A stretch of 59,646 nucleotides of DNA from Methylobacterium ajmalii (GCF_016613415.1 NZ_JACWCT010000183.1:1-59646), one strand, 5' to 3'. Shown: positions 7,546 through 16,803, numbered from the stretch's first letter. Notes: generated from the letters alone by a model not told the origin. Translations and numbers: made by a program.

Positions 7546-8736
7546 ATGGCTGGATCGAGACGCCCGGGGCGCAACTTCCTCTTCGTTCCGGGGCCGACCA
7601 ACATTCCCGACCGCGTGCAGCGCGCGATGATCGTGCCGTCCGAGGACCACCGCTCGTCGGCCTTCCCCGAGCTAACCCTGCCGCTGTTCGAGGAGACGAA
7701 GAAGATCTTCAAGTCCCGCGAGGGCCAGATCTTCCTCTTCCCGGCCACCGGCACCGGCGCCTGGGAGGCGGCGCTCACCAACACCCTTTCCCCGGGCGAC
7801 CGGGTGCTGGCGCCGCGCTACGGCCAGTTCAGCACGCTGTGGATCGACCTCGCCCGCCGGGTCGGCCTCGACGTCGAGGTCCAGGAGGAGGAGTGGGGCA
7901 AGGGCGCCGACCCGGACCGGATCGAGGAGGCCCTGCGGGCCGACCGCGAGCACCGGATCAAGGCGGTCCTGGTCGTCCACAACGAGACCACCACCGGCGT
8001 CACCTCCGACATCGGCGCGGTGCGCAAGGCGATCGACGCGGCGGGCCACCCGGCGATGCTGTTCGTCGACGGCGTCTCGGCGATCGGCAGCATCGACTTC
8101 CGGGCCGAGGAATGGCGGGTCGACTGCGCCATCACCGGCTCGCAGAAGGGCCTGATGCTGCCCGCCGGCCTCGGCATCGTCTGCGCCAGCAAGCGGGCGC
8201 TCGAGGCCTCGAAGACCGCCGAGTGCCGGCGCGTGTTCTTCGATTTCGGCGACCAGGCGAAGGCCAACGCCACCGGCTACTTCCCCTACACGCCGGCCCT
8301 GCCGATGCTCTACGGCCTGCGCGAGGCGCTGCGCTGCGTCGAGGACGAGGGACTGGAGAACGTCTTCGCCCGCCACCGGCGGCTGGCCGACAGCACCCGC
8401 GCCGCCGTCGAGGCCTGGGGCCTGACGCTCTGCGCCAAGGAAGAGAAGTGGTACTCCGACACGGTGAGCGCCGTGATGGTGCCCGACGGCGTCAACGGCG
8501 CCGAGGTGATCGACATCGCCTACAAGCGCTACAACCTGGCCCTCGGCGCCGGCCTGTCCCAGGTGGCGGGCAAGCTCTTCCGCATCGGCCATATCGGCGA
8601 CCTCAACGAGCTGATGCTGCTGGGCGCGCTCGCCGGCGTCGAGATGGCGATGCTGGACGCGGGCATCCGGATCGAGCCGGGCAGCGGCGTCGCGGCGGCC
8701 CAGAAGTCGCTCCGCGGGAGCCAGGAGGCGCGCTGA
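7546..8736 (+). CDS. sgaA: Serine-glyoxylate aminotransferase
   Basis: A PLP-dependent class V aminotransferase that moves the amino group of serine to glyoxylate, giving hydroxypyruvate and glycine. This is the entry step of the serine cycle. At 396 aa it has family length. The PLP-binding lysine is Lys201 in TGSQKGLMLP, preceded by the DGVSAIG strand carrying the cofactor-contacting Asp. The N-terminal FVPGPTNIP is typical of the family. ATG 7546 is preceded by GGAGGAG at 6 nt. The gene heads the serine-cycle cluster, with hprA next, whose enzyme uses the hydroxypyruvate product. Confidence 0.97.
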   Translation: MAGSRRPGRNFLFVPGPTNIPDRVQRAMIVPSEDHRSSAFPELTLPLFEETKKIFKSREGQIFLFPATGTGAWEAALTNTLSPGDRVLAPRYGQFSTLWIDLARRVGLDVEVQEEEWGKGADPDRIEEALRADREHRIKAVLVVHNETTTGVTSDIGAVRKAIDAAGHPAMLFVDGVSAIGSIDFRAEEWRVDCAITGSQKGLMLPAGLGIVCASKRALEASKTAECRRVFFDFGDQAKANATGYFPYTPALPMLYGLREALRCVEDEGLENVFARHRRLADSTRAAVEAWGLTLCAKEEKWYSDTVSAVMVPDGVNGAEVIDIAYKRYNLALGAGLSQVAGKLFRIGHIGDLNELMLLGALAGVEMAMLDAGIRIEPGSGVAAAQKSLRGSQEAR

Positions 8737-8785
8737 CGGCGCGACGATCCGGCCGTGCGGCGGACGCGCGCCCCGTGAGGGGTTG

Positions 8786-8823
8786 CGGGGCGGACGGGGG
8801 AAACCCCGGAGCGTCCCGCCCCG
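8786..8823 (+). terminator. Stable hairpin between sgaA and hprA
   Basis: The outer stem CGGGGCGG (8786-8793) pairs with CCGCCCCG (8816-8823). An inner GGGG-GAAA-CCCC helix (8796-8807) has a GNRA tetraloop. It starts 49 nt after the sgaA stop codon. It could end transcription partially or protect the sgaA message, which would let sgaA and hprA levels differ. Confidence 0.5.
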
Positions 8824-8905
8824 ACCGGCTGCCAGGCCGCGCCCGTCGTGCCATTGTGCCGCGCCGTGCCCCAAGGGAGGGGTACAAGAGCGACCGGAGA
8901 CCCGA

Positions 8906-9844
8906 ATGTCCCACCGTATCGTCTTCCTCGACCGCGAGACCCTCGACGCCGAGTTGCGGCACCCGAACTTCCCGCACGACTACGCCGAGTACCCGGTGAC
9001 CGCGCCCGACGAGATCGTCGAGCGACTGGCGGGCGCCCAGATCGCCATCCTCAACAAGGTGCCGATGCGCGAGGCGACCCTGCGCCAGCTGCCGGACCTG
9101 AAGCTGATCGCGGTCGCGGCCACCGGGACCGACGTGATCGACAAGGCCGCCGCCAAGGCGCAGGGCATCACGGTCGTCAACATCCGCAACTACGCCTTCA
9201 ACACCGTGCCCGAGCACGTCATCGGGCTGATCTTCGCGCTGCGCCGCGCGATCGTGCCCTACGCCAACTCGGTGCGGCGGGGCGACTGGGGCAAGGCGCG
9301 CCACTTCTGCTACTTCGACTACCCGATCCGCGACGTCGCGGGCTCGACGCTCGGCATCGTCGGCTACGGGGCGCTCGGCAAGTCGATCGGCAAGCGGGCC
9401 GAGGCCCTCGGCATGCGGGTGATCGCCTACGACGTGATGCCCCAGGACGGCCTCGTCGACCTCGACACGATCCTGCGCGAGAGCGACGTGATCACGCTCC
9501 ACGCCCCGCTGACGCCCGAGACCCGCAACATGATCGGGCGGGACGAGCTGGCGCGGATGAAGCGCGACGCGATCCTGATCAACACCGCCCGCGGCGGCCT
9601 CGTCGACGAGGCGGCGCTCGCCGAGGCCCTCACCGCCGGCACGATCGGCGGCGCCGGGTTCGACGTGCTGACGAGCGAGCCGCCGCGGGACGACAACCCG
9701 CTGCTCGCCCTCGACGTCCCGAACCTCATCATCACCCCGCACGTCGCCTGGGCGAGCCAGCAGGCGATGCAGATCCTCGCCGACCAGCTCGTCGACAACA
9801 TCGAGGCCTTCGTGGCCGGCCGGCCGCAGAACGTGGTGGAGTAG
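8906..9844 (+). CDS. hprA: NADH-dependent hydroxypyruvate reductase
   Basis: A D-2-hydroxyacid dehydrogenase that reduces hydroxypyruvate to D-glycerate in the serine cycle. It is 312 aa. The Rossmann nucleotide site GYGALG lies at 153-158. The family catalytic residues are present: Arg229 (NTARGG), Glu258 (SEPP) and His279 (TPHVAW). The N-terminal substrate domain starts MSHRIVFLDRETLDAELRHP. The start ATG 8906 is preceded by a GGAG sequence. It lies 169 bp after sgaA across a hairpin and 80 bp before mtdA. Confidence 0.96.
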   Translation: MSHRIVFLDRETLDAELRHPNFPHDYAEYPVTAPDEIVERLAGAQIAILNKVPMREATLRQLPDLKLIAVAATGTDVIDKAAAKAQGITVVNIRNYAFNTVPEHVIGLIFALRRAIVPYANSVRRGDWGKARHFCYFDYPIRDVAGSTLGIVGYGALGKSIGKRAEALGMRVIAYDVMPQDGLVDLDTILRESDVITLHAPLTPETRNMIGRDELARMKRDAILINTARGGLVDEAALAEALTAGTIGGAGFDVLTSEPPRDDNPLLALDVPNLIITPHVAWASQQAMQILADQLVDNIEAFVAGRPQNVVE

Positions 9845-9924
9845 GGCGGGCGCGAGCGCTAACCCGCACTTCCTGCGCAACCCCCCCGCGCGGCCCTCGG
9901 GCACCCGCGGCGGAAAGGACGACG

Positions 9925-10785
9925 ATGAAGAAGCTCCTGTTCCAGTTCGATACCGACCCGATGCCCAGCGTGTTCGACGTGGTGGTGGGCTATGACGGCG
10001 GCGCCGACATCATCACCGGCTACCCGAACGTGACCCCCGACACCGTCGGGGCGCTGGTCGACGGCACGATCTACACCCGCGGCGGCGCGGAGAAGAAGTC
10101 GACCGCGATCTTCGTCGGCGGCGGCAGCATGGCGGCCGGCGAGGCGGTGTTCAAGGCGGTGCGCAAGCGCTTCTTCGGCCCGTTCCGCGTCTCCTGCATG
10201 CTCGACTCGAACGGCTCGAACACCACGGCGGCCGCCGGCGTGGCGCTGGTCGCCAAGGCGGCGGGCTCGCTCCAGGGCAAGCGCGCCCTGGTGCTCGCCG
10301 GCACCGGCCCGGTCGGGATGCGCTCGGCGGCGCTGCTCGCCAAGGAGGGCGCGAGCGTGACGCTGGCCGGGCGCCAGCTCGCCAAGGCGCAGGAAGCCGC
10401 CAAAGCCATCGAGACCCGCTTCAAGGTCGAGATCAAGGCGATCGAGACGCCCGACGCGGACTCCCGCGGCGCGGCGCTCGCCGAGACCGACGTGGCCTTC
10501 GCGGCCGGCGCGATCGGCCTCGAGCTCGCCTCCGAGGCGCAGTGGAGCGAGGCGAGGGGCCTCGGCTTCATCGCCGACTACAACGCCCAGCCGCCGCTCG
10601 GCTTTGCCGGCATCGAGGCGACCGACAAGGGCAAGGAGCGCCACGGCAAGGTGGTGTTCGGGGCGCTCGGCATCGGCGGCCTGAAGCTCAAGCTGCACCG
10701 GGCCTGCATCGCCCGGCTGTTCGAGAGCGCCGAGCTCGTCCTCGACGCGGAAGAGATCTACGCGCTCGCGAAAGAGATGGCGTGA
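9925..10785 (+). CDS. mtdA: NADP-dependent methylene-H4F/methylene-H4MPT dehydrogenase
   Basis: MtdA interconverts methylene- and methenyl-tetrahydrofolate (and the methanopterin forms) with NADP. In methylotrophs it links formate assimilation to the serine cycle. It is 286 aa with the nucleotide-binding motif GTGPVG at 126-131 and the characteristic N-terminus MKKLLFQFDTDPMPSVFDVV. A GGAAAGGA ribosome-binding site precedes the ATG. Its stop codon overlaps the fchA start by one base (TGATG), so the two are translationally coupled and work on consecutive steps. Confidence 0.97.
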   Translation: MKKLLFQFDTDPMPSVFDVVVGYDGGADIITGYPNVTPDTVGALVDGTIYTRGGAEKKSTAIFVGGGSMAAGEAVFKAVRKRFFGPFRVSCMLDSNGSNTTAAAGVALVAKAAGSLQGKRALVLAGTGPVGMRSAALLAKEGASVTLAGRQLAKAQEAAKAIETRFKVEIKAIETPDADSRGAALAETDVAFAAGAIGLELASEAQWSEARGLGFIADYNAQPPLGFAGIEATDKGKERHGKVVFGALGIGGLKLKLHRACIARLFESAELVLDAEEIYALAKEMA

Positions 10786-11423
10786 TGACGGACGCACCCG
10801 CTTCCGAGGACACGATCCGCGGCTTCCTCGACGGGCTGGCGAGCGAGCGGCCGACGCCGGGCGGCGGCGGCGCGGCGGCGATCTCCGGCGCCATGGGGGC
10901 GGCGCTGGTCTCGATGGTCTGCAACCTCACCATCGGCAAGAAGAAGTACGCCGAGGTCGAGGCGGAGATGATCGCGACCCGCGACCGGGCGGAAGCCCTG
11001 CGGGCCCAGCTCACCGGCATGATCGCCGAGGACGTGAGCGCCTTCAACGCGGTGATGGGCGCCTACGGCCTGCCGAAGGCGACCGACGAGGACAAGGCGG
11101 CCCGGGCCGCCGCGATCCAGGATGCCCTGCGGCTCGCCACCGACGTGCCGCTGGCCTGCGCCCGGACCTGCCGGGCGGTGATCGACCTCTGCGAGGGCGT
11201 CGCCGAGCGCGGCAACCTCAACGTGGTCAGCGATGCGGGCGTCGCGGTGCTGGCCGCCCAGGCCGGCCTGCGCAGCGCCGCCCTCAACGTCTACGTCAAC
11301 GCCAAGGCGATCGAGGACCGCACCTTCGCGGAGGGGCGCCTCGCCGATCTGGCCCGGGCCCTCGACGGCGCCGACGCCCTCACCGAGCGGGTCTACGGCC
11401 TGGTGAAGGCCAAGCTGACCTGA
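10785..11423 (+). CDS. fchA: Methenyl-tetrahydrofolate cyclohydrolase
   Basis: A cyclodeaminase/cyclohydrolase-family enzyme that interconverts methenyl-H4F and formyl-H4F, next to MtdA in the assimilatory folate branch. It is 212 aa, all-helical by composition, with the glycine-rich RPTPGGGGAAA near residues 22-32. The segment EDVSAFNAVMGAYGLPK and a C-terminal conserved NVYVNAK follow. The start overlaps the mtdA stop by one base. A 10-bp hairpin follows its stop codon. Confidence 0.95.
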   Translation: MTDAPASEDTIRGFLDGLASERPTPGGGGAAAISGAMGAALVSMVCNLTIGKKKYAEVEAEMIATRDRAEALRAQLTGMIAEDVSAFNAVMGAYGLPKATDEDKAARAAAIQDALRLATDVPLACARTCRAVIDLCEGVAERGNLNVVSDAGVAVLAAQAGLRSAALNVYVNAKAIEDRTFAEGRLADLARALDGADALTERVYGLVKAKLT

Positions 11424-11430
11424 GCCGAAC

Positions 11431-11455
11431 CCGGCCCGGCGCGAAGCCGGGCCGG
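11431..11455 (+). terminator. Hairpin after fchA
   Basis: The perfect stem CCGGCCCGGC with GCCGGGCCGG, loop GCGAA, starts 8 nt after the fchA stop codon. It divides the sgaA-fchA block from mtkA, which starts 165 bp further on. There is no T-tract, so termination may be partial. Confidence 0.5.
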
Positions 11456-11619
11456 CCGAGACGATCCAGGCCCGGCCCTGCGCCTGGCAAGATGATCGAA
11501 GACCGGCGAACCGCCGGGCAAGACGAACCGAAGCAACGCACCGGGCTGTCGAGCCGGGCGCGAGGAACCCCCTCGCGCCCGGGACGGGGAGCCTTTGCCC
11601 AGAACCCTAGGAGGACGCC

Positions 11620-12789
11620 ATGGACGTGCACGAGTACCAGGCCAAGGAGCTGCTCGCGAGCTTCGGGGTGCCGATCCCGAAGGGCGCGGTGGCCTTCAGC
11701 CCCGACCAAGCGGTCTACGCCGCGACCGAGATGGGCGGCGGGCACTGGGCGGTGAAGGCGCAGATCCATGCCGGCGCCCGCGGCAAGGCCGGCGGCATCC
11801 GGCTGTGCCGCTCGACCCACGAGGTCCGCGAGGCCGCCAACGACCTGCTCGGGCGGCGCCTCGTCACCCACCAGACCGGTCCCGAGGGCAAGCCGGTGCA
11901 GCGGGTCTACATCGAGTGCGCCGACGCCTTCGAGCGCGAGCTGTATCTCGGCATCGTGCTCGACCGGAAGGTCGAGCGGGTGCGGGTCGTGGCCTCGAAG
12001 TCCGGCGGCATGGACATCGAGGAGATCGCCGCGACCGATCCCGACGCGCTGCTCCAGGTGGTGGTCGAGCCCGCGGTCGGCCTCCAGGCCTTCGAGGCGC
12101 GCGAGCTCGCCTTCCAGCTCGGCCTGAACATCAAGCAGGTCGGCGCCGCCGTGAAGACGATCATGAGCGCCTACCGGGCGTTCCGCGATTGCGACGCCAC
12201 GATGCTGGAGGTCAACCCGCTCGTCGTCACCCGGGACGACCGGGTCCTGGCGCTCGACGCCAAGATGTCGTTCGACGACAACGCGATGTTCCGCCGCCGC
12301 GCCATCGCGGACATGCACGACCCGTCGCAGAGCGACCCGCGCGAGGCCCAGGCCGCCGAGCACAACCTGAGCTATATCGGCCTCGACGGCGAGATCGGCT
12401 GCATCGTCAACGGCGCCGGCCTCGCCATGGCGACCATGGACATGATCAAGCACGCCGGCGGCGAGCCGGCGAACTTCCTCGACGTCGGCGGCGGCGCCTC
12501 GCCCCAGCGCGTCGCGACCGCCTTCCGCCTCGTCCTGTCCGACCAGAACGTCCGGGCGATCCTGGTCAACATCTTCGCGGGCATCAACCGCTGCGACTGG
12601 ATCGCCGAGGGCGTGGTCCAGGCGGCCCGCGAGGTGAAGATCGGGGTGCCGCTGGTGGTGCGGCTCGCCGGCACCAACGTCGAGGCCGGCAAGGCGATCC
12701 TGGAGAAGAGCGGGCTCGACCTCATCACCGCCGACACCCTGACCGAGGCCGCCGAGAAGGCCGTCGCCGCCGTCCGCGCGGCGCACTGA
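11620..12789 (+). CDS. mtkA: Malate-CoA ligase, beta subunit
   Basis: The ATP-grasp subunit of malate thiokinase, which makes malyl-CoA from malate, CoA and ATP in the serine cycle. It is related to succinyl-CoA synthetase beta. It is 389 aa. The N-terminal MDVHEYQAKELLASFGVP is typical and the ATP-grasp glycine-rich loop GARGKAGGI lies at 52-60. Conserved metal/nucleotide residues are in EVNPLV, and the C-terminal CoA-ligase domain has NGAGLAMATMD and GGGAS. AGGAGG lies about 6 nt upstream of the ATG. mtkB follows after 14 bp. The placement between fchA and ppc separates it from a TCA-cycle sucC. Confidence 0.95.
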   Translation: MDVHEYQAKELLASFGVPIPKGAVAFSPDQAVYAATEMGGGHWAVKAQIHAGARGKAGGIRLCRSTHEVREAANDLLGRRLVTHQTGPEGKPVQRVYIECADAFERELYLGIVLDRKVERVRVVASKSGGMDIEEIAATDPDALLQVVVEPAVGLQAFEARELAFQLGLNIKQVGAAVKTIMSAYRAFRDCDATMLEVNPLVVTRDDRVLALDAKMSFDDNAMFRRRAIADMHDPSQSDPREAQAAEHNLSYIGLDGEIGCIVNGAGLAMATMDMIKHAGGEPANFLDVGGGASPQRVATAFRLVLSDQNVRAILVNIFAGINRCDWIAEGVVQAAREVKIGVPLVVRLAGTNVEAGKAILEKSGLDLITADTLTEAAEKAVAAVRAAH

Positions 12790-12803
12790 GGAGGATTTTC
12801 CCG

Positions 12804-13703
12804 ATGAGCATCCTGATCGACGAGAAGACCCCGATCCTGGTCCAGGGCATCACCGGCGACAAGGGCAGCTTCCACGCCCGCGAGATGGTCGAGTACGGCT
12901 CCCGGGTCGTGGCCGGCGTCACCCCGGGCAAGGGCGGGCGCAGCGAGCACGGCGTGCCGGTCTTCGACACGGTGCGCCAGGCGGTGCGCGAGACCGGCGC
13001 GGAGGCCAGCATCACCTTCGTGGCCCCGCCCTTCGCGGCGGACGCCATCATGGAGGCGGCCGACGCCGGCATCCGGCTGATCTGCTCGATCACCGACGGC
13101 ATCCCGGCCCAGGACATGATGCGGGTGAAGCGCTACCTGCGCCGCTACCCCAAGGAGCGCCGCCCGATGGTGGTCGGCCCGAACTGCGCCGGCATCATCT
13201 CGCCCGGCAAGTCGATGCTCGGCATCATGCCCGGCCACATCTACCTCAAGGGCAATATCGGGGTGATCTCGCGCTCCGGCACGCTCGGCTACGAGGCCGC
13301 CGCGCAGATGAAGGCGGTGGGACTGGGCATCTCGACCTCGGTCGGCATCGGCGGCGACCCGATCAACGGCTCGTCGTTCCTCGACCACCTGGCGCTGTTC
13401 GAGGAGGATCCCGACACCGAGGCCGTGCTGATGATCGGCGAGATCGGCGGCCCGCAGGAGGCCGAGGCCGCGGCCTGGATCCAGAAGAACATGTCGAAGC
13501 CCGTCGTCGGCTTCGTCGCCGGTCTCACGGCGCCCAAGGGCCGCAAGATGGGGCATGCCGGCGCGATCATCTCGGCGGCCGGCGACAGCGCCGGGGAAAA
13601 GGCCGAGATCATGCGCTCCTACGGCCTCACCGTCGCCCCGAGCCCCGGCGCCTTCGGGACGACCATGGCCGAGGTGATGGCGACCCGGCGCAAGGCCGCG
13701 TGA
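12804..13703 (+). CDS. mtkB: Malate-CoA ligase, alpha subunit
   Basis: The CoA-binding and phosphohistidine subunit of malate thiokinase, partner of MtkA. It is 299 aa. The CoA-binding Rossmann domain starts MSILIDEKTPILVQGITGDK. The catalytic histidine that carries phosphate is His251 in MGHAGAI. The PNCAGI motif near residue 130 is typical of the family. A GAGGA ribosome-binding site precedes the ATG. A 285-bp repeat-filled gap separates it from ppc. Confidence 0.95.
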   Translation: MSILIDEKTPILVQGITGDKGSFHAREMVEYGSRVVAGVTPGKGGRSEHGVPVFDTVRQAVRETGAEASITFVAPPFAADAIMEAADAGIRLICSITDGIPAQDMMRVKRYLRRYPKERRPMVVGPNCAGIISPGKSMLGIMPGHIYLKGNIGVISRSGTLGYEAAAQMKAVGLGISTSVGIGGDPINGSSFLDHLALFEEDPDTEAVLMIGEIGGPQEAEAAAWIQKNMSKPVVGFVAGLTAPKGRKMGHAGAIISAAGDSAGEKAEIMRSYGLTVAPSPGAFGTTMAEVMATRRKAA

Positions 13704-13734
13704 GCAGACACAAAACACGGCTCGTGCGCATCCC

Positions 13735-13929
13735 CCCTCTCCCCGCGGGCGGGGAGAGGGCTTCACCCCCCTCGTCGGGGGTGAAGCGAGCGGAGGCGAA
13801 GCCGGAGCGAGGGTGAGGGGGTCTCGACCAGTGAGACTCCTCCGGAAATACCCCCTCACCCTCGCCCTTCGGGCTTGCTGCTGACCCGGCAAGGGATCAG
13901 CAGCCCTCTCCCCGCCCGGCGGGGAGAGG
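13735..13929. repeat. Multi-hairpin intergenic repeat element between mtkB and ppc
   Basis: Five perfect inverted repeats follow one another. They are a 12-bp stem (13735-13746 with 13749-13760), a 10-bp stem (13761-13770 with 13777-13786), a 14-bp stem CGAGGGTGAGGGGG (13808-13821 with 13851-13864, holding a smaller GTCTC/GAGAC pair), an 8-bp stem (13877-13884 with 13897-13904) and a 12-bp stem (13905-13916 with 13918-13929). The first and last stems are near copies of each other. This modular layout resembles dispersed REP-like palindromic elements. It may act as an mRNA processing or attenuation block inside the cluster. Confidence 0.75.
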
Positions 13930-13988
13930 AGGAAGCCGGCGCCATACTTTGAATACCCCTCCCTCGACCCCCACGGGGAGCCCCCCAG

Positions 13989-16748
13989 ATGATCCACACT
14001 CCCGTTCCCGACACGCCCTTCGTTCCCCCGCTGATCACCGGCACCGACGACCGGGTGGCGCTCGACGTGCTGTTTCGCTCGCTGGTGGACGTCTGCCGGC
14101 GCCACCAGCCGGAGCTGGAGGCGGTTCTGCGCGGCCAGGCGGACATCGCCGGGCTGACGCCGGAGCTGACGGCGCGGGCGCTGCAGGTGCAGGGCATCTG
14201 GTTCCAGCTCATCGCCATCGCCGAGCAGAACACCGCGATGCGCCGGCGCCGCCACGTCGAGCGCAATGCCGGGCGCGACCGGCTCAAGAACTCCTTCAGC
14301 GCGGTGCTGGCCCGGGCCGCCGCCCAGGGCGTGCCGCCCGAGACCGTGCACGGCGTGCTGTCGTCGCTGCGGGTGCGCCCGACCCTGACGGCGCACCCGA
14401 CCGAGGCCAAGCGCGTCACGGTGCTGGAAAAATTCCGGCGCATCTACCTGATCCTGAAGGAGCTGGAGATGCCGCGCTGGACCGAGCGCGAGCGCCACGC
14501 CCTGATGGACGACCTGCGCGACCAGGTCGAGCTGGTCTGGATGACCGGCGAGCTGCACCTCGAGAAGCCGACCGTCGACCGCGAGGTGGCCTGGGGCCTG
14601 CACTTCTTCGACGAGACCCTGTTCGAGATGCTGCCCGAGACCCTGGGCTCGCTGGAGGAGGCCTTCGCGGCCTCCTATCCGGGGGCCCGGTTCGAGGTGC
14701 CGGCATTCTTCCAGTTCGGCTCGTGGATCGGCGGCGACCGGGACGGCAACCCCTTCGTCACCGCCGAGGTGACCCGGCGCACGCTGCGGCGCAACGCGCT
14801 CGCGAGCCTCAGGCGCTACCGCGACGGCATCACCGCGCTCGCCCGCACCCTCTCGATCAGCGCCCGCTCGCTGCCGGTGCCCGAGGCCTTCGCGGCGGCG
14901 CTCGCCGACCAGCTCGCCCGCCAGCCGGACGGCGAGGCGATCGCGAAACGCAACCCGGGCGAGCCCTACCGGCAGTTCCTCACCTGCCTCAGCCGGCGCC
15001 TGGAGGCGACGGTGGCGGGACTCGAGGGCACCGGAGCGGAGGGGCCGCGCGCCGGCGCCTACGCCGATGCCGACGAGCTGATCGGCGACCTGCGCGACCT
15101 CGAGGACGGGCTGTCGGAGGCACGCTGCGGCTCGCTCGCCGCCAACATGGTGCGGCCGGTGCGCCGGATGGTCGAGATCTTCCGGTTCTCGACCGTGCGG
15201 CTCGACATCCGCGAGAACACCACCCGCACCACCCGGGCGCTCCAGGCCCTGTGGCGGCGCCAGCACGGCGAGGGCGCGGGCGAGCCGCCGGACGTCGATT
15301 CGCCGGCCTGGATGGCCTGGCTCGAAGCGGAGCTCGCCCGCCCCCTCGACGGCCTGCCCGACCTCGACGGCCTGTCCGAGGAGGCGCGCGAGACGCTCGC
15401 CACCTTCCGGCTCGTGGCCGAGATGCGCGGCAGCCTCGACCGCGAGGCCTTCGGCGCCTTCGTGCTGTCGATGACCCATTCGGTGCCCGACATCCTGGGC
15501 GTCTACCTGCTGGCGAAGACCGCGGGCGTCTTCCTCGACGCGGCCGGCATCGAGGTCTGCCCGTTGCCGATCGTGCCCCTGTTCGAGACGATCGACGACC
15601 TGCGGGCGGCCCCCGCGATCATGCGGGCGCTCCTCAAGGTGCCGGTGGTGCGCCGCTCGGCCCGCCAGCAGGGCGGGGTGCAGGAGGTGATGATCGGCTA
15701 CTCGGATTCGAACAAGGACGGCGGCTTCGTCGCCTCGAACTGGGAGCTCGCGAAGGCCCAGGGCAAGCTGACCCAGGTCGGCGAGCAGGCCGGTCTCGCC
15801 ATCGCGTTCTTCCACGGCCGCGGCGGCTCGGTCAGCCGCGGCGGCGCTCCCACCGCACGGGCCATCGCGGCCCAGCCGCGGGGCTCGATCCGGGGCCGGT
15901 TCCGCACCACCGAGCAGGGCGAGGTGGTCTCGTTCAAGTACGCCAACCGCGGCACCGCCGCCTACCAGATGGAGCTGCTCGCCTCGGCGGTGCTCGACCA
16001 CGTCCTCGACGCCGCCCCGCGGCCGGGCCAGGCCGCGGCGACCGCCGAGTTCGACGACGCGCTGGAGGCCTTCTCGGGCGCTTCGCGGGCCGCCTATGCC
16101 CGGCTGATCACGCATCCCGACCTCGTGACGTATTTCGGCGCCGCGAGCCCGCTCGACGAGATCGCGCTCCTCAACATCGGCTCGCGGCCGGCCCGGCGCT
16201 TCGGCGCCCGCAGCCTCGCCGACCTGCGGGCGATCCCGTGGGTGTTCGCCTGGAGCCAGAACCGGCACGGCATCACCGGCTGGTACGGGGTCGGCAGCGG
16301 CTTGAAGAGCCTGCTCGACGTGCGCGGGGAGGGCGGCCGGGCGCTGCTGCGGCGGATGTTCGAGGAGTCGCCGCTCTTCCGGCTGATCCTCGACGAGGTG
16401 GAAAAGACCCTGCTCACCGTCGATCTCGGCATCGCCCGCGAGTTCGCCACGCTCTGCCCGGACGAGGGCGCCCGCGAGGCGATCTTCGCGATGATCGAGG
16501 CGGAGTACCGGCTGACCTGCGCGATGGTGCTGGAGGTGAGCGGCGCGGCCGGCCTCGCCGAGCGCTTCCCGCTCTATCGCGGCCGGCTCGCCGCGCGGCT
16601 GCCGGTACTCAACCAGGTCGGCCGCGAGCAGGTCGACCTCCTGCGCCGCTTCCGGGCCGAGGCCGACGAGAACCGGCGCGAGACGCTGAAATCGGCGCTG
16701 CTGCTGTCGATCAACTGCGTCGCCGCGGGATTCGGGGCGACGGGGTGA
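13989..16748 (+). CDS. ppc: Phosphoenolpyruvate carboxylase
   Basis: Carboxylates PEP to oxaloacetate, the CO2-fixing step of the serine cycle. At 919 aa it has family length. The catalytic His136 sits in TAHPTEAKR. The glycine-rich active-site loop FHGRGGSVSRGG (His609, Arg611) differs slightly from the common FHGRGGTVGRGG form. RTTEQGEVVSFKYAN, FAWSQNR and the C-terminal glycine (GATG end) are present. GGGGAG lies about 10 nt before the ATG. It sits between mtkB and mclA, both serine-cycle genes, and its product feeds malate dehydrogenase, which is encoded elsewhere. Confidence 0.97.
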   Translation: MIHTPVPDTPFVPPLITGTDDRVALDVLFRSLVDVCRRHQPELEAVLRGQADIAGLTPELTARALQVQGIWFQLIAIAEQNTAMRRRRHVERNAGRDRLKNSFSAVLARAAAQGVPPETVHGVLSSLRVRPTLTAHPTEAKRVTVLEKFRRIYLILKELEMPRWTERERHALMDDLRDQVELVWMTGELHLEKPTVDREVAWGLHFFDETLFEMLPETLGSLEEAFAASYPGARFEVPAFFQFGSWIGGDRDGNPFVTAEVTRRTLRRNALASLRRYRDGITALARTLSISARSLPVPEAFAAALADQLARQPDGEAIAKRNPGEPYRQFLTCLSRRLEATVAGLEGTGAEGPRAGAYADADELIGDLRDLEDGLSEARCGSLAANMVRPVRRMVEIFRFSTVRLDIRENTTRTTRALQALWRRQHGEGAGEPPDVDSPAWMAWLEAELARPLDGLPDLDGLSEEARETLATFRLVAEMRGSLDREAFGAFVLSMTHSVPDILGVYLLAKTAGVFLDAAGIEVCPLPIVPLFETIDDLRAAPAIMRALLKVPVVRRSARQQGGVQEVMIGYSDSNKDGGFVASNWELAKAQGKLTQVGEQAGLAIAFFHGRGGSVSRGGAPTARAIAAQPRGSIRGRFRTTEQGEVVSFKYANRGTAAYQMELLASAVLDHVLDAAPRPGQAAATAEFDDALEAFSGASRAAYARLITHPDLVTYFGAASPLDEIALLNIGSRPARRFGARSLADLRAIPWVFAWSQNRHGITGWYGVGSGLKSLLDVRGEGGRALLRRMFEESPLFRLILDEVEKTLLTVDLGIAREFATLCPDEGAREAIFAMIEAEYRLTCAMVLEVSGAAGLAERFPLYRGRLAARLPVLNQVGREQVDLLRRFRAEADENRRETLKSALLLSINCVAAGFGATG

Positions 16749-16771
16749 GATCGTCCCGCTCGATCTCCGAT

Positions 16772-16803
16772 CCATCGGAGACGTCATCCATCGGAGACGT
16801 CAT
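16772..16803 (+). repeat. 16-bp perfect tandem duplication upstream of mclA
   Basis: The unit CCATCGGAGACGTCAT occurs twice head to tail (16772-16787 and 16788-16803) in the ppc-mclA gap, about 160 bp before mclA. A recent slippage event or a doubled protein-binding site are both possible. Confidence 0.85.

Noticed and set aside
13735..13929. CRISPR array
   Set aside because: The repeats are inverted hairpins of differing sequence, without regular spacers or cas genes.
12372..16787. 1471-codon open frame on the minus strand across mtkA, mtkB and ppc
   Set aside because: It is antisense to three certain genes, rich in Arg/His/Leu/Gly and without any domain. It arises from the GC-biased third codon positions of the real genes.
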